Shown: positions 22,801-33,823, numbered from the stretch's first letter. The stretch is 64,000 bases of DNA from Elgaria multicarinata webbii (GCF_023053635.1 NC_086173.1:146800697-146864696), one strand, 5' to 3'. Numbers and translations are program-made. Notes: generated by a model from the letters alone, not told the origin.

Positions 22801-24523
22801 AGCTGTAAATGAGGTGTGGGTTGTTTATGACATGCAAACCATTTCATTGCCCATAATCAAATAACTGAAACTTCATCATTGATGCATTTTGCAAGGCACT
22901 GAGGGTTCTTTCCTATTCCAGAGATTATTCTCAGTGAAGCAAATGGTGTGCACTTTCTTCTGTTGATTAAACGGGTGGCCATTCCTTCTGTATAAAACAC
23001 TATGCATACGAGGAAAAGTTAATGCCTTACCCAGTTCTGGAAAACTCTGCCCAGTAGTGCATCATCCTACGGCTCAGTGCAGCCTCGGCCTCTGTGTATG
23101 TTTGGTTGACACCCAACACTGACTCGAGGGTCCCAAAAACATAAGGTATCTCAGCACCATGGGGTGCCCCAATCCACTCAGGCCAAACAGAGCCAGAGGT
23201 GTGATGTCTGAAGGAGTAAAAGTACAGAGGATTCCCGGCTTCTCGGACTTTTGCAGCAAATTCAGCTGCTGGGCATACAAAGAAGTAATCACTAAAAGAT
23301 TGTGACATGGCCCAACGGAACCGCCCTGGACCACTGTCTTCTTCACTGTACTTCAGTGCCACAGCCTGAACATCTTCTTCAGTTAGATTTTGCACCATCA
23401 TCCCTGTGGCTTTCAAAAGCTGTTCCCAAGTAATTAGGCCATCATTGGCATGAGGGAAAAAATATGGCACAAAGGCAGACGCTTCATCGGAGGTGACACC
23501 AATGAGAACTGGTTTATGCTGAATTCTCCCAGCCTCCAGAAGCTTCTGTGGCTCGTCAGGCAAAAACTCATCATCTATTGTTGGCAAGAAGGGAACATCT
23601 AGAACCCTTTTTAGAATTAAAGATAACTCATACTGACTGAATTCCTTGGCATCTTTCTCTTGTAGGCAGCTCAAAAAAGCAGCATCACCGTCTTCTGCAC
23701 ATCCCAGCAGCTGGCCGAAAGCAAGGGATCTCTGCTTGGCCTCTTCAGGACTCCTCCAAGCCCAAACTGTATTGGGAGTTCCACTCTGCAGCACGGCTTT
23801 GGCAAAAAGATCCTGGCTACTTGGTGACAGGAGATGTAGACTCACAAAGACTGCCCCAGCATTATGGCCAAAAATGGTCACTCGAGTGGGATCTCCACCA
23901 AAGGCAGCTGCATTCTCCTGTACCCACTTCAGTGCTAGCTGTTGGTCCATGAAGCCCATGTTTCCTGGGGCAGCTGGTGGCAATGAGAGGAAGCCTAGAG
24001 CCCCCAGGCGGTAATTCAAAGAGATCACAACAAGACTCTCTTGTTCAGCTAAGAATGCTCCATTGTACATGTCCAGGGAAGCTGTGCCAGTGAGAAATCC
24101 TGACCCTCCATGTAACCAGGCAAGTACAGGAGTTGGTGAAGAAGGTCGTGGATGGGGCACCCAGACGTTGAGGAAGAGACAATCTTCTGAGAGTGGTCGA
24201 TTTGCAGCCCATAGGTCTGCCTCAGTGAAGTTTGTAAAAATGAACTGGGGGCATGCGTTGCCAAAGCTGGTGGCCTCCAAGACCTGACTCCATGGTTGAT
24301 GTGGAAGGGGCTTCTGGAAACGTAATTTCCCCACAGGGGGTTCAGCATAGGGGATGCCCAGATAGGCCATCACAGAGCCAGAGCCAGCCGGGACTTGCTT
24401 GCCTTTAATAGGGCCACTGCTGGTGATCACCACAGTATCATCTTCAGAGGCAGCATTGGAGGTCAGTGAAAACAGGAAGACAATGAAGAAGCACAAAACT
24501 GAAGAGAGGTGGAAACCAGGCAT
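18082..24523 (-). CDS. CEL-B: cholinesterase-like protein with Asn for catalytic Ser
   Basis: Three coding exons on the minus strand: 23031-24523, 18524-18678 and 18082-18152 (572 residues). It is the tandem duplicate of CEL-A, about 90 percent identical in the 498-codon exon. The signal peptide, the three disulfides, Glu347 and His455 are kept. The elbow reads GHNAG, with Asn221 at 23861-23863, and the oxyanion loop is HGGSGF, so it should not hydrolyse esters by the usual mechanism. Unlike CEL-A it keeps the choline-site Trp105. The last exon ends one codon later than in CEL-A (CAG then TAG). Intron 1 is about 4.3 kb, swollen by two transposons. Both reading frames remain free of stops and indels after duplication, which argues that the proteins are made. 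Confidence 0.9.
19265..20064. mobile_element. AGCTTCATCCCAC-family element, copy 2, with nested LINE tails
   Basis: Same family as 6770-7256, here lengthened by two minus-oriented LINE 3' tails (about 19380-19612 and 19838-19925). Unit A lacks this copy: its sequence runs through TAAATATGTCTCATGAAG near 9175-9192. Confidence 0.7.
20529..21968. mobile_element. Non-autonomous hAT element with perfect 8-bp target duplication
   Basis: It begins TAGGGGTGTGCAC and ends GCACATCCCTA, flanked on both sides by GTTTGCAC (20521-20528 and 21969-21976). The GC-rich ends contain repeated CCGGATCCGGAGC-like strings. There is no transposase frame. It shares its right end with the transposase remnant at 586-1383. 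Confidence 0.9.
21977..22858. other. Unit B-specific sequence with MITE-like CCATGGTT repeats
   Basis: No gene. About 22195-22440 is rich in ACCCACAGTTAAGCAAACC-like and inverse strings around TTCAGACAATTC, resembling the TTCAGACA MITEs at 30608 and 46327. The rest is unrecognised. Confidence 0.4.
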
Positions 24524-24580
24524 TGCGGAAGCTGTAAGGAGAAATACCTAGAGGAGGTCACAATAAATATATACAATAGG

Positions 24581-24920
24581 TTATTTCCGGGCTAACTCTG
24601 ACCGGCTATTGCAAAGGATTAAATGTTTTTGATCAGGACAACATCTCTGGTCAGCTGACACCCTCTTCATGTTCAACACTGCTCTGTGATACATCTCTAA
24701 AGCTCCATCGAGCATGTTTAGTGGATCGTTAGCTATAATGCTCTGGTAGCTCCTCACTCAGTACACACACACACACACCGTCTCTGGCATTCAGCATCTC
24801 CTTGGAGTTTCCTTTGAGGAGGAATCCTTTCAAACCACCTCCCTGCATTCCATTAATGAGGGCATTGGGATGTCTCCACTTAACTTTGCCAGCAATATCC
24901 CTTACAGAATGCTCCAATTT
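24581..24920. other. Segment present only in unit B, upstream of CEL-B
   Basis: Unit A joins ...TACAATAG directly to TTTTACGTTGCC (about 11175), whereas unit B has about 340 extra bases, including a short CA run. It is either an insertion in B or a deletion in A. It is not recognised as a known repeat. Confidence 0.6.
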
Positions 24921-25344
24921 TAATGGTTTTACATTGCCTTGATGTTCCACCCTAGACATTTTTATAACTTATTCCAAGTTCCACCTGATAAAGTATGAAC
25001 AAAATTGCCTGGCAGAGCCATGGTATGGAAGCGATCTAGAAGATGTTCAGGCTGAAAGAATTATAAATATTATAATTATAAATATTTCAGAATTATCCAG
25101 AAGAATCAATACACAAAAATTATACGGCAGCATAAATTGTGTAAAAAGCAGACAGGTTAAGCAAAATGATTGTACATCACAGACATACCCTTTGTGTTCA
25201 GGTTCCTTGCTTCAGATCCCAATTAGCAAGTGAGAACGAAATCTCTTTAGTAGTGCCAAACATGTTTGATACGCTCTGTCACTAAGGCTGGGCACTACTG
25301 AACAGAATGTTCTGACTGGATATTTAGAAACACTTTATTTTTAT

Positions 25345-25614
25345 TTTTTTCCTAATTTCAGTTTTCTTTTCTTTTTTTCTTTTCAACATTATAAACACAC
25401 AGTCTTTACACCACATATAATACATACAAACAAAGGTACACACAACACAACTACACTAAAATACAATAAAAAACATTTAAGGATAAGGCTAAAGTATATT
25501 TTCAGCCCTCTTCATGACAGAAATGCTAACTAACTTCTTAATTACTATTACTATTAATTGTTGTAAACCGCCCAGAGAGCTTCGGCTGGGGGGCGGTATA
25601 TAAATGTAATAAAA

Positions 25615-25646
<32 letters not shown>

Positions 25647-25957
25647 ACATTAATCAAATTCAATTCTTTCTTATGACTTATACATTGGATTCACAGAATC
25701 ATACTCCATTTCTCTCTAATTCTTTAATTACAATTAATACTTCAATCACGTTTATTTCTTCTCTTTTCCCCCCTCCTCTTTTTCTTTCCCCATCTTAATA
25801 CTAAAATCCACAAACAAATACATTATTTGTCTCTGTCTCTTGCAAATATTCTATCAAAGGTTTCCATTCCAACATAAACATAGTTGTTAATCCTTCTCTC
25901 TTTATCGCTGTGAGTTTTGCCATCTCTGCCAAATCTTCAACATCCATTCATTTGTTA
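25345..25957 (-). mobile_element. L1-clade LINE, 5'-truncated
   Basis: On the minus strand the truncated upstream end encodes the ORF2 terminus (EWMLKIWQRWQNSQR) followed by a long 3' UTR. A plus-oriented LINE tail with CCGCCCAGAGAGCTTCGGC and an AAATA run is nested near 25555-25645. A copy of its upstream part plus flank recurs at 28313-28627. Confidence 0.6.
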
Positions 25958-26004
25958 AACATGTTCGATACACTCTGTCACTAAGGCTGGGCACTACTGA
26001 ACAG

Positions 26005-26260
26005 CAAGGCCAGTGCCAGACTATTTTGCACCCTAGACAAGGCAAGCTACTTGCACACACACACACCCAAAATTGCCAACGTCGATTTTTAAGAACAGCT
26101 GTTTTGTAGAAAAAATAAAAAGCACAAAACTTGAACTTACGTTTTTTCTTAAAACAGCTAATTTGTATAAAACTGTGACCCTTAAAGGTCAGTACTGCAC
26201 CCCTCTGATGTCTAAGCCCTAGGCGGCTGCCTCGTTGGCCTAATGGTAGAGCCAGCCCTG
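26005..26260. mobile_element. hAT MITE with 8-bp target duplication
   Basis: A 256-bp element flanked by CTGAACAG on both sides (25997-26004 and 26261-26268). Ends CAAGGCCAGTGCCAGA and inverse CAGGGCTGGCTCTACC form imperfect inverted repeats. Confidence 0.85.
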
Positions 26261-26884
26261 CTGAACAGAATATTCTAACTGGATATTTGGAAACACTTTA
26301 TCTGAAAATTTGTCCGCTGTCCAGAATTTATGTGGGTTTTGGAATCAGTGCTTATTCTACAACAAACATGCAGTTCGTACTCAATGTGCTGCAGAGATCC
26401 AGATATCTATTTCATCACAATTCTTCCTCCATTTCAGGGAAATCTCGGTCTTCCCAGAACGAGCATTCTGTACACCCCCACAGTCAGTTATTGGGAACGT
26501 GGTAATGCAAATATCACTGCCACCTATTGGATAGTATCTGTAATATCATCACTGAAAATGGGGGTGAATTCCTTGTTCCCTACCTACGCTGTTCTATTTT
26601 CTTAACTTTTCATGGAGAAGCTGTGCACATCACCACCATACTGGGGAATGCTGGTACAAACCTTTATGAACCCCCTACTCGCCTCATTGGTAGAAATGCC
26701 CCACCACCAGCCCCCTTTAAAAAGTTTTGCTCTCTGAAATGGGCACAGTCTTCTCTTTCAGCAGCTAACAAATTATCCTCCTGAAGGAATGCTACCCTAG
26801 AGACAACTACTTCTGCTATCAGAACTCATCCAAAGTCCAAATAGAATAAAATAACAACAAATAGAATAAAATAACAACAGTTAA

Positions 26885-27070
26885 TGCTGCAGGAGCCCTG
26901 CTTAGCATGATCAGATACAAAAGAGGGCAGGGCTCCTGCAGAACAGTTGCGATGAAGAGGGAATTTCACCTGGTGCTGCATGCATACAAACAACACCTGC
27001 TGAATTTCCCTTTTCTATACAACTGTTAAAGATACAGAAGCCCTGTCCTCCTTTTCATATGGTCACCCTA
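26885..27070 (-). mobile_element. MITE, TAGGGTGACCATATG family (one arm)
   Basis: Ends in ATATGGTCACCCTA and contains CTTTAACAGTTG- and GAAGAGGGAATTTC-type blocks shared with 43477-43774 and 60747-61310. Confidence 0.75.
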
Positions 27071-27582
27071 CCCTAAACCCCAGAGCGATGGCACATAATT
27101 AGTGCCATCGACCATCCATAATTGGTGGTTGGTGAGACTTTGTGTCACACCCAACACACAAATCTTTTTTCTTTTCTTTTCTCCCCCCAATAGCTCCCCC
27201 CCCTCTCTCTCTCTCTGGAAGCTAAATCCAAGAAAATATAGAGATCCCTGGGTTCAGCTGTGACACGGGATGGAACTAACTTGTCGGTCTACATCTTCAA
27301 AGTCCTACAAAGATCTACAGCTGCAAGGGAAGGGCAGCTAAACCGGTGAAGTTTTCTCAGGACATCCTAGGCGGGCAGGTAGAAGGTGGGACCAGGAAGA
27401 GTCCACACTTGAATCCCATCCCTGCCCCAAAGATCACTTTCTCATTCTGAAAACCATGTGTATTTTTCCAAAACGTGGAGACTCTGATGGCCCACTCCTT
27501 AATAGAGATATCAAAGGGGGAGAGAAAATCCAGAGGAGACTGACATGCTCCCTGCAACGCTTCCAAATATCCAGGGAGCGCG

Positions 27583-27630
<48 letters not shown>

Positions 27631-27880
27631 ATTGGAAGGAGCAATGACCTCCTGGGGACTCTGTCCATGCCGTGGGGAGAGGGTCCTGTGTGTTGACAAG
27701 CTGTAACTCCATGTCAAGGCCAAAGAGATGGAGGTGGGGGGAAATCATGGGCTTTGCTTTGGAGAGCCACGAACTCTGCAATGCATCCCTGCAGCCTTGA
27801 AACGACAAGCCTCCCCGAGTGTTGATGACAGCAGCCTGGATTTCAAGGCAACTAAAAGCAGACAAGATGGGGGAGGAGCT
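27071..27880. other. Intergenic stretch with (GT)n run
   Basis: No gene is supported. It contains a CT-rich patch near 27205 and a GT microsatellite at about 27587-27627. Confidence 0.6.
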
Positions 27881-27889
27881 GCTCTCCTG

Positions 27890-27995
27890 TGGGGTGTAGT
27901 GGTTAGAGTGTCGGACTGGGAGTCGGGAGATCTGGGTTCTAGTCACCACTTGGCCATGGAGCTCATGGGTGACCTTGAGCCAGTCACTGACTGTC
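27890..27995 (+). mobile_element. CORE-SINE (tRNA-derived head)
   Basis: GTGTAGTGGTTAGAGTGTC is an A-box-like and GGGTTCTAGTCACC a B-box-like pol III motif, followed by the SINE body GACCTTGAGCCAGTCACTG. Longer copies in inverse orientation lie at 40607-41042 and 48592-48830. Confidence 0.8.
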
Positions 27996-28312
27996 AGTCA
28001 AATAAATAAATAAATCTGTGAAGCTACCTTATACAGTGTCAGAGAATTGTTCTATCCAGCCCAGTACTGTCTTTTTGACTGACAGCAGCTCTCTGGGGGT
28101 TTTCTCAGTCAAAAGTGGGTGTTTTCCAGATTGGCTACCTGTGACGTCATCATCTGAAGGACACTCGCACATTTGTAAGTGGGCAGTAGCAAGCGTGTGA
28201 CAAAATGCTTGTCTGATGAACCTTTTAGATTTAAACCAGCATCTTGAATTGGGCTCAGAAAGATACAGGCTTCCAATGCAAGCAGGTCAAAATTGGTCTT
28301 ATATGTTCACAT

Positions 28313-28627
28313 TGGATTCACAGAATCATACTCCATTTCTCGCTAATTCTTTAATTACAATTAATACTTCAATCACGTTTATTTCTTCTCTTTTTCCCCC
28401 TCCTCTTTTTCTTTCCCCATCTTAATACTAAAATCCACAAACAAATACATCATTTTTCTCTGTCTCTAGCAAATATTCTATCAAAGGTTTCCATTCCAAC
28501 ATAAACATAGTTGTTAATCCTTCTCTCATTATCGCTGTGAGTTTTGCCATCTCTGCCAAATCTTCAACATCCATTCATCTGTTAAACATGTTCGATACAC
28601 TCTGTCACTAAAGCTGGGCACTACTGG
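28313..28627 (-). mobile_element. L1 fragment plus flank, copied from unit B
   Basis: Matches 25683-26000 nearly base for base, including the L1 5' truncation point and about 45 bp of non-L1 flank (TTCGATACACTCTGTCAC). It then joins half of a palindromic GTAGTCC MITE (28637-28688). Confidence 0.75.
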
Positions 28628-29103
28628 GCATTCTGGGAGTTGTAGTCCAACACATCTGGAGCGCCCCAGGTTGAGGAAGGCTGGTTTAAGGTGTCTTATG
28701 AACAGGGCCACTGAGAGCAACCTATTGATTCTGCTGTTTTCTTTGCAGCCATCCAGCCACTTTTCACACATGACCTTTTAAAAATGTAAACAACAATTGC
28801 AGTGGCAGCCTGTCCTGTGTGTTCTGGTAAAGTGTTATTGTGCCTTTTATTAGAAGCTTCCTCCTTGCATCTGCCTTTGCTTCCTATTCTGCACAATGCA
28901 ACATTAACGTTGAATTGCCACTTAATTTATCAGTTCTTGTCCCTTCAGAGGTTTCCTCTCTTTTTCTTTACTTTTTCATTATGATATATCTAGGTGTATG
29001 TGTGTATGTGCCGGAGAGAGAGACTGTTGCTAATACTGAATCAGTAGCAAAAGCAATCTAACCAATGTCAGTTTCACATTTGCATTGCAAACTTATTTAT
29101 GTC

Positions 29104-29222
29104 AGCCTTCCCCTCCTTGGTGCCCTTCAGATGTATTGGACTACCAACTCCTATATTCAACCAATGATGGGTGTTGTAGTCCATCTCATCTGAAGGGCAC
29201 TAGGTTGGGAAAGGCTGATTTA
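29104..29222. mobile_element. Palindromic MITE, GTAGTCC family
   Basis: Arms of the type CTTGGTGCCCTTCAGATG and CATCTGAAGGGCACTAGG face each other, with ACTACCAACTCC and its inverse inside. Related copies: 33993-34127, 44788-44927 and 49480-49620. Confidence 0.7.
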
Positions 29223-29225
29223 GGC

Positions 29226-30350
29226 ATCGAAACCTTGTGTGTGAAAATGCCTGCCTCCATCATTTCAGCCAGTAGAGATATTCAAGGGAGGAAAAGCTCT
29301 GTTCCTCCTCCTGTTTGTGGCTCGAACTCATGACCTGCAAAATCAAGACCAGATCAGGAAATGATAAGACTCCAGACAATCTCAAGGTTGCAGGCCTGCT
29401 TTATTTGCTTGCTGGTTTGAAAGCTGCAGTCCAAGGGCTTAAAACAGGTAAAGCTGTTGTTAACAATGATAAAGGTTGTATTTTTTTTTCCATGAAAAGT
29501 TCCTTGAAAATGTTTCCCAGCCTGCAGAGTCAAATGGGAGTGCAGGAATCCATGTACAGCTCTATCTCGGTCTAGAAAGGATGAAGAGTTGATGCTGATG
29601 ACACTGAAAAACCATTTTTGATGCCTCATTAATTTTCAGCTATTTCACCCATGCGAGAGTCCTCCTTAAACCTTTGGGTCAAAACCTGGAAAACAGTGAG
29701 ATGTCTTCAGTTAAAGGTAAATGTAATAGGAAAGGATGGGAGGATTGCAAACTTAATTCCCATCTGCATGGTGGTATCACCTGTTCCTGATTTGGCATCT
29801 GTTTGAAAGTAATGGAAATTCCTCATGGTCACCCACACCAGGCCCAATACTGACGGAAAGGGGAAGTCCATGTGCTGGTCACCCTACAGCAAGTGCAATG
29901 AATATCCCTGCATCCAGCCTTCCAACTTTTCTTGACAGGCTTTTCTACAGGAGGCTTTTATCATATGCTCATTATTTCCTTCTCGTGGTTTTTTAAGGGT
30001 TCATGACCCTCCAGTTTCACTTCTGTGTCTAAAGAGCAATTTCAGTGAGTCGTTTTAGAGCAGGGAAAATGAGGTACCGTAGTTAATTTAAAAGTGAAAG
30101 GTCATGCTATTTCCCCTTGTGCATTTGCACTATTCTGGTATGCTATAGTGCCACCTAGAAGTTGTGAAGTGGAAAAGCAAGGAAAGGAAATGCTCTTCTT
30201 CAACAGTAGATACAACAGATTAACAATTTGGTATAGAAAAACTGATTATCACCAGGTTGTGGAAAGCTGATCTAGATGTCCAGGTACTCCTAAATCACAT
30301 TCAACAAGAGGGTAGTCCAGCAGGGTTATGGTATCTTTTCCCCAGCTCGC
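29226..30350. other. 3' side of CEL-C, no exon recognised
   Basis: The last coding exon of CEL-C would be expected on the minus strand somewhere here or further down, but no acceptor followed by an acidic tail like that of CEL-A or CEL-B was found. No other gene is seen. Confidence 0.4.
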
Positions 30351-30357
30351 TACTTAC

Positions 30358-30948
30358 CCTAATGTTCCTTGGTGCCCCTGCCAGCTGTTCCCAGAAGCCA
30401 CAGTGAAGGGTGGGTGACATCTCCTCAGCCTGAGCTGGATCGGTGCTGATACGAAAAAACATCTGTCCATTGAAGACAGGCCACTGTTCGCCACTTTCCC
30501 CATTAGGAGACCTGTGAGGGAAGGAAAACTTAGCCATGTCCTGTGGTGTAGCAGAGCCAGGGCTCACAGGGTCGAAGCACTGGAAGTTTCTGAATAGCAG
30601 TTACAATGGCCCCATTCAGAAGACACCTTAAACCGTGGCTTTAACCATGGGGTTAAGCCAGAAAGCCGAGCTGTGTTCAGAATTCCCTTAAAGCCATGGT
30701 GAATAAAGCAAAAACCTTATTCACTGTGGTTAAAACCATGGTTTAAGGTGTCTTTTGAACACAGCCTGGCTTTTTGGCTTAACCACCATGGTTAAAGCCA
30801 TGGTTTAAGGTGTCTTTTGAATGGGTCCAGTGGTATCATCTGCCACTCACCTCAGGATTACCTGTGTTCTCTGAGTTTAACTGCATTCCTCAGAGTAGCT
30901 GTGTGTGGAGGTGGTGGTGGGTGGATTTGATTTGATTTTATATGATTA

Positions 30949-30980
<32 letters not shown>

Positions 30981-33823
30981 CATTTCTATACTGCCCAATA
31001 GCCAAAGTTCTGTTGGTGGTTCACAAAAAAATTCCCAGCAATAATATGTTGTTGTGAGCTGTACCTCTTGTAATGCAAATTATTACAGGTGCCTTGCTCT
31101 TGGATGGGTCCTTGACCCATAGCTTTACAAAAGACTTATAAAAGGCAGATATAATACACACAGAAAGAGATGGATCAACAAGGCCGTGGTCTTTTTGGAT
31201 TTTCGATGAGGGTTATGGGGACTGTCATGATCAGTGCCTGCACTTCACAATTTACCACTACACCACTGGTCTGGTCCAGACAGGGGAAGGAAAGAGTGAG
31301 GGAAAGAAAGGAGGCTGATCAGTGAAAGAAAATGCTGGCACACTTACCCAAATTTAAAACAACTGCTAGCCCAATTTGTTTTTAAAGAGTGGGGTTGTGG
31401 GGTTGGGAAAAATTAAACCCACCAGTGTTTGAATTCGCAATATTTCCTATGCCAGTCTTAATAAATAGGGTGGCAACCTTTAATAACACCCAAGTGTTAT
31501 TAAAGCTCCCCAGAGAGGTTTGCCAGGCGCCTACACTGTGTTCCTTCCGTCGCCAGCTGAAGACCTTTTTATTTTCTCAGTATTTTAACACCTAATTTAA
31601 CTTAAATTTAAACTTTGCTGTTTTAATTCCGTATTTTAATCTATATCAATTTCTGCTGGGTGGTTTTATCCTGGGTGTGCTTTTTATATTGTATTTTGTG
31701 TTTGTGTTTTTAGACTGTTGGTTGTTTTATTGCGCTTTTCATGGTTTTAATTTTTGGGAACCGCCCAGAGAGTTTCAGCTATTGGGCGGTATAAAAATGT
31801 AATAAATAAATAAGTGTGCTTGTTTTGCATTTGCCGTATACCTCTCATGAAGCTATCTATCTAACTCTTCAGATTTATCAAAGTTCATCTTACAATGCAA
31901 TCTCTACTCAGAAGTACGACCAACTGGTTTCAACAGAACTTACTCCAAGTAAGTGCGCATAGGATTGCAGCTTTAATTGATTTGTTGAGTATTGGAAACA
32001 TTCTAAGACCAGTTTCATCCTGACAAAGGATGAATTTGTTTCAAGGTGCTTTGCAAAGTACAGCTTGCCTGTTCTGTGTTGCAAGGTGTTCTGTGTTGCA
32101 AGGTGTTCTGTGTTCTGTGTTGCAAGGTGTTCTGTGTTCTGTGTTGCAAGGTGTTCTGTGTTGCAAGGGGCTCTGTGTTGCAAGGTGCTCTGTGTTGCAA
32201 AGTGCTCTGTTTTCATACTAATTTAGGAAATCACCGATCATGGGAAAAACTCGAGCTAAGAGAGGAGATTAGTTCCCAAACTCTGGAAGAGGAAGAGACC
32301 GACTAACATCACAATTGGAATCGTGCTGCTCAAAGAGGGAGAGGAGCACGTCTGATGTAGGTCCAGTCCTGTAGCGGGAAGGGAATAAACAGAGAGGGAG
32401 TGGAAGGAATCACTTACCCAGTCCTCACGAACTGCCCCCAATACTGCATCACCCTTTGGCTCAGTATTACCTCAGCCTCTGTGTAGGTGACGTTGCCTCC
32501 TGCCATAGACAGGGGGTCACCAGACATAAAGGGCAGCTCAGCACAATGGGGCACCCCAATCCAGTCAGGTGCCGATATGAAGGCGGGCCGGTGAGTGAAG
32601 GAGTAAGCAAAAACGGGGCTTCCGGCTTCTGCCATTTGGCTGGCCACCAGAGCCGTTGGGCACAAGAACAAACAGTCCCCAGAAGCTTTGACCAGGGCAT
32701 TTCGGTACTGCTCTTCCCCCTGCTCCCCCTGAGTGTAGATTAATGCTGCAGCCTCAATGGTGCTTTCAGAAGCCTCTGGTGCCACCAGATGGAGGCCCTC
32801 CAATAGCTGCTTGTGGTTAATCAGGCTATCACTGTACAGGCTGAAACCAGGAGCATTATCTAAGAGGAATATGGTGCCCTCATCAGGGGTAAAGCCAGTC
32901 AGGACCGGTTTTACTGGGAAGCTCCCAGCTTCCAGAAGGTTCCGAGGGTCATCTGGCAGGAACTCCCCATCTGTTGTCGGCACAAATGGAACGTCCAACA
33001 AAGCCTTCTGTCTTATGATAGGCAACTTCTTTACAATCTCTCCTGGGTCTTTCATCTGCAGGCAGCTCACCACAGCTCGGTCATCGTCTTCAGCACAGCC
33101 CAAAAGCTGGCCCAGGGTTCGTCCTCTGACCTGGGCCTCCTCAGGCCTTACCCAAGCCCAGGGGCAAATGGCAACTCCACTCTGTAAAGTGGCCTGAGCA
33201 AAGACATCCTGGCTCACCGGTGACAGGAGATGGAAGCTGACAGATGCAGCGCCAGCACTTTGGCCACCCAGGGTTAGCCGGGTGGGATCCCCTCCAAAGG
33301 CAGCCATGTTTTCCCTCAACCAACTCAATGCCAGATGTTGGTCCCACAAGCCAGCATTCCCTGGAGCATCTGGCGGCAGTGAGAGGAAGCCCAGGGCGCC
33401 TAGACGATAGTTCATAGAAGCCACAATGATATTCTCATTGGCAGCTAGGAAGCTTCTATCAAAAGAGCCAGTCCCACTGAGAAAACCACCTCCGTGGATC
33501 CAGACAAGGACAGGGGCCAGTGCAGAGGGTCGAGGATGAGGCACCCAGATGTTGAGGAAGAGGCAATCCTCGGAGACTGGCAAGGTGGATTCTGAGTATA
33601 GTTCTTCACGGCGGCTGGAAGGTTCCAGACTCCCCTGGTAGCAGGAATTTCCAAAGCTGGTGGCCTCCAAGATGTGGCTCCAGTGCTGATAGGGACGGGG
33701 CTTCTGAAAACGCAACTTCCCCACAGGAGGCTCGGCGTAGGGGATTCCCAAGAAAGCTGTCACCGTACCAGAAGCAGTCATGAGGCGCTTGCCACGGACG
33801 GGACCACTGCTGGTGATCACCAC
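30358..33823 (-). CDS. CEL-C: cholinesterase-like carboxylesterase, partial model
   Basis: Exon 1 runs from about 33885 (or 33823) to 32418 and exon 2 is 30511-30358. The triad is intact: Ser in GQSAG (33257-33259), Glu in TPDEGT and His in VPHCAE; the oxyanion loop is HGGGF, so catalysis is plausible. The choline-site Trp is Tyr. A hydrophobic leader (LFWVFSGLLLLFLL) precedes the domain, but where relatives have ATG this gene reads ATA (about 33903-33905) with no alternative in-frame ATG before the domain. The listed end 33823 is a GTG. Exon 2 lacks the family donor (CCAAG-GAAC instead of CCAA-GTGAG) and a GTAAGT 11 bp further on leaves exon 2 in phase 0 instead of 1. No last exon was found. 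It could be a decaying gene, or one with a different first and last exon. Confidence 0.75.
30608..30828. mobile_element. Palindromic MITE, CCATGGTTTAAGG family
   Basis: GGCCCCATTCAGAAGACACC at one end faces GGTGTCTTTTGAATGGGTCC at the other, with ACCATGGTTTAAGGTGTC repeated inside. It lies about 100 bp upstream of CEL-C exon 2 inside its intron. Confidence 0.75.
31440..31815 (+). mobile_element. LINE 3' end (AACCGCCCAGAGAG tail family)
   Basis: A short stretch encodes APTLCSFRRQLKTFLFSQYF, the end of a LINE reverse transcriptase ORF, then a T-rich 3' UTR ending in GGGCGGTATAAAAATGTAAT and an AAATA run. It lies in CEL-C intron 1. Confidence 0.75.
32062..32215 (+). repeat. 17-bp minisatellite in CEL-C intron 1
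   Basis: About eight units of TTCTGTGTTGCAAGGTG, some with an extra TTCTGTG. Open frames across it in several phases are repeat artefacts. It starts about 200 bp from the exon 1 donor. Confidence 0.9.

Larger units (their letters stand above)
14176..26865. repeat. Tandem duplication unit B (carries CEL-B)
   Basis: Direct repeat of unit A, enlarged by private insertions: hAT at 15463-17999, MITE at 19265-20064, a block at 20277-22858 containing hAT 20529-21968, a 340-bp segment at about 24581-24920, and an L1-containing segment at about 25335-26270 with hAT 26005-26260. Similarity to unit A ends near 26865. Confidence 0.9.

Noticed and set aside
23646-24014. Plus-strand frames antisense to CEL-A, CEL-B, CEL-C and CEL-D exons
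   Set aside because: Shadow frames of the esterase coding strand.
27890-27995. tRNA gene
   Set aside because: A- and B-box motifs are present but no cloverleaf can be closed, and the body continues into the CORE-SINE; it is a SINE.
32030-32306. Overlapping frames with repeated CNTEHLATQ or VLCCKVFC units
   Set aside because: They exist in several phases because the minisatellite has no stop codon; not a gene.
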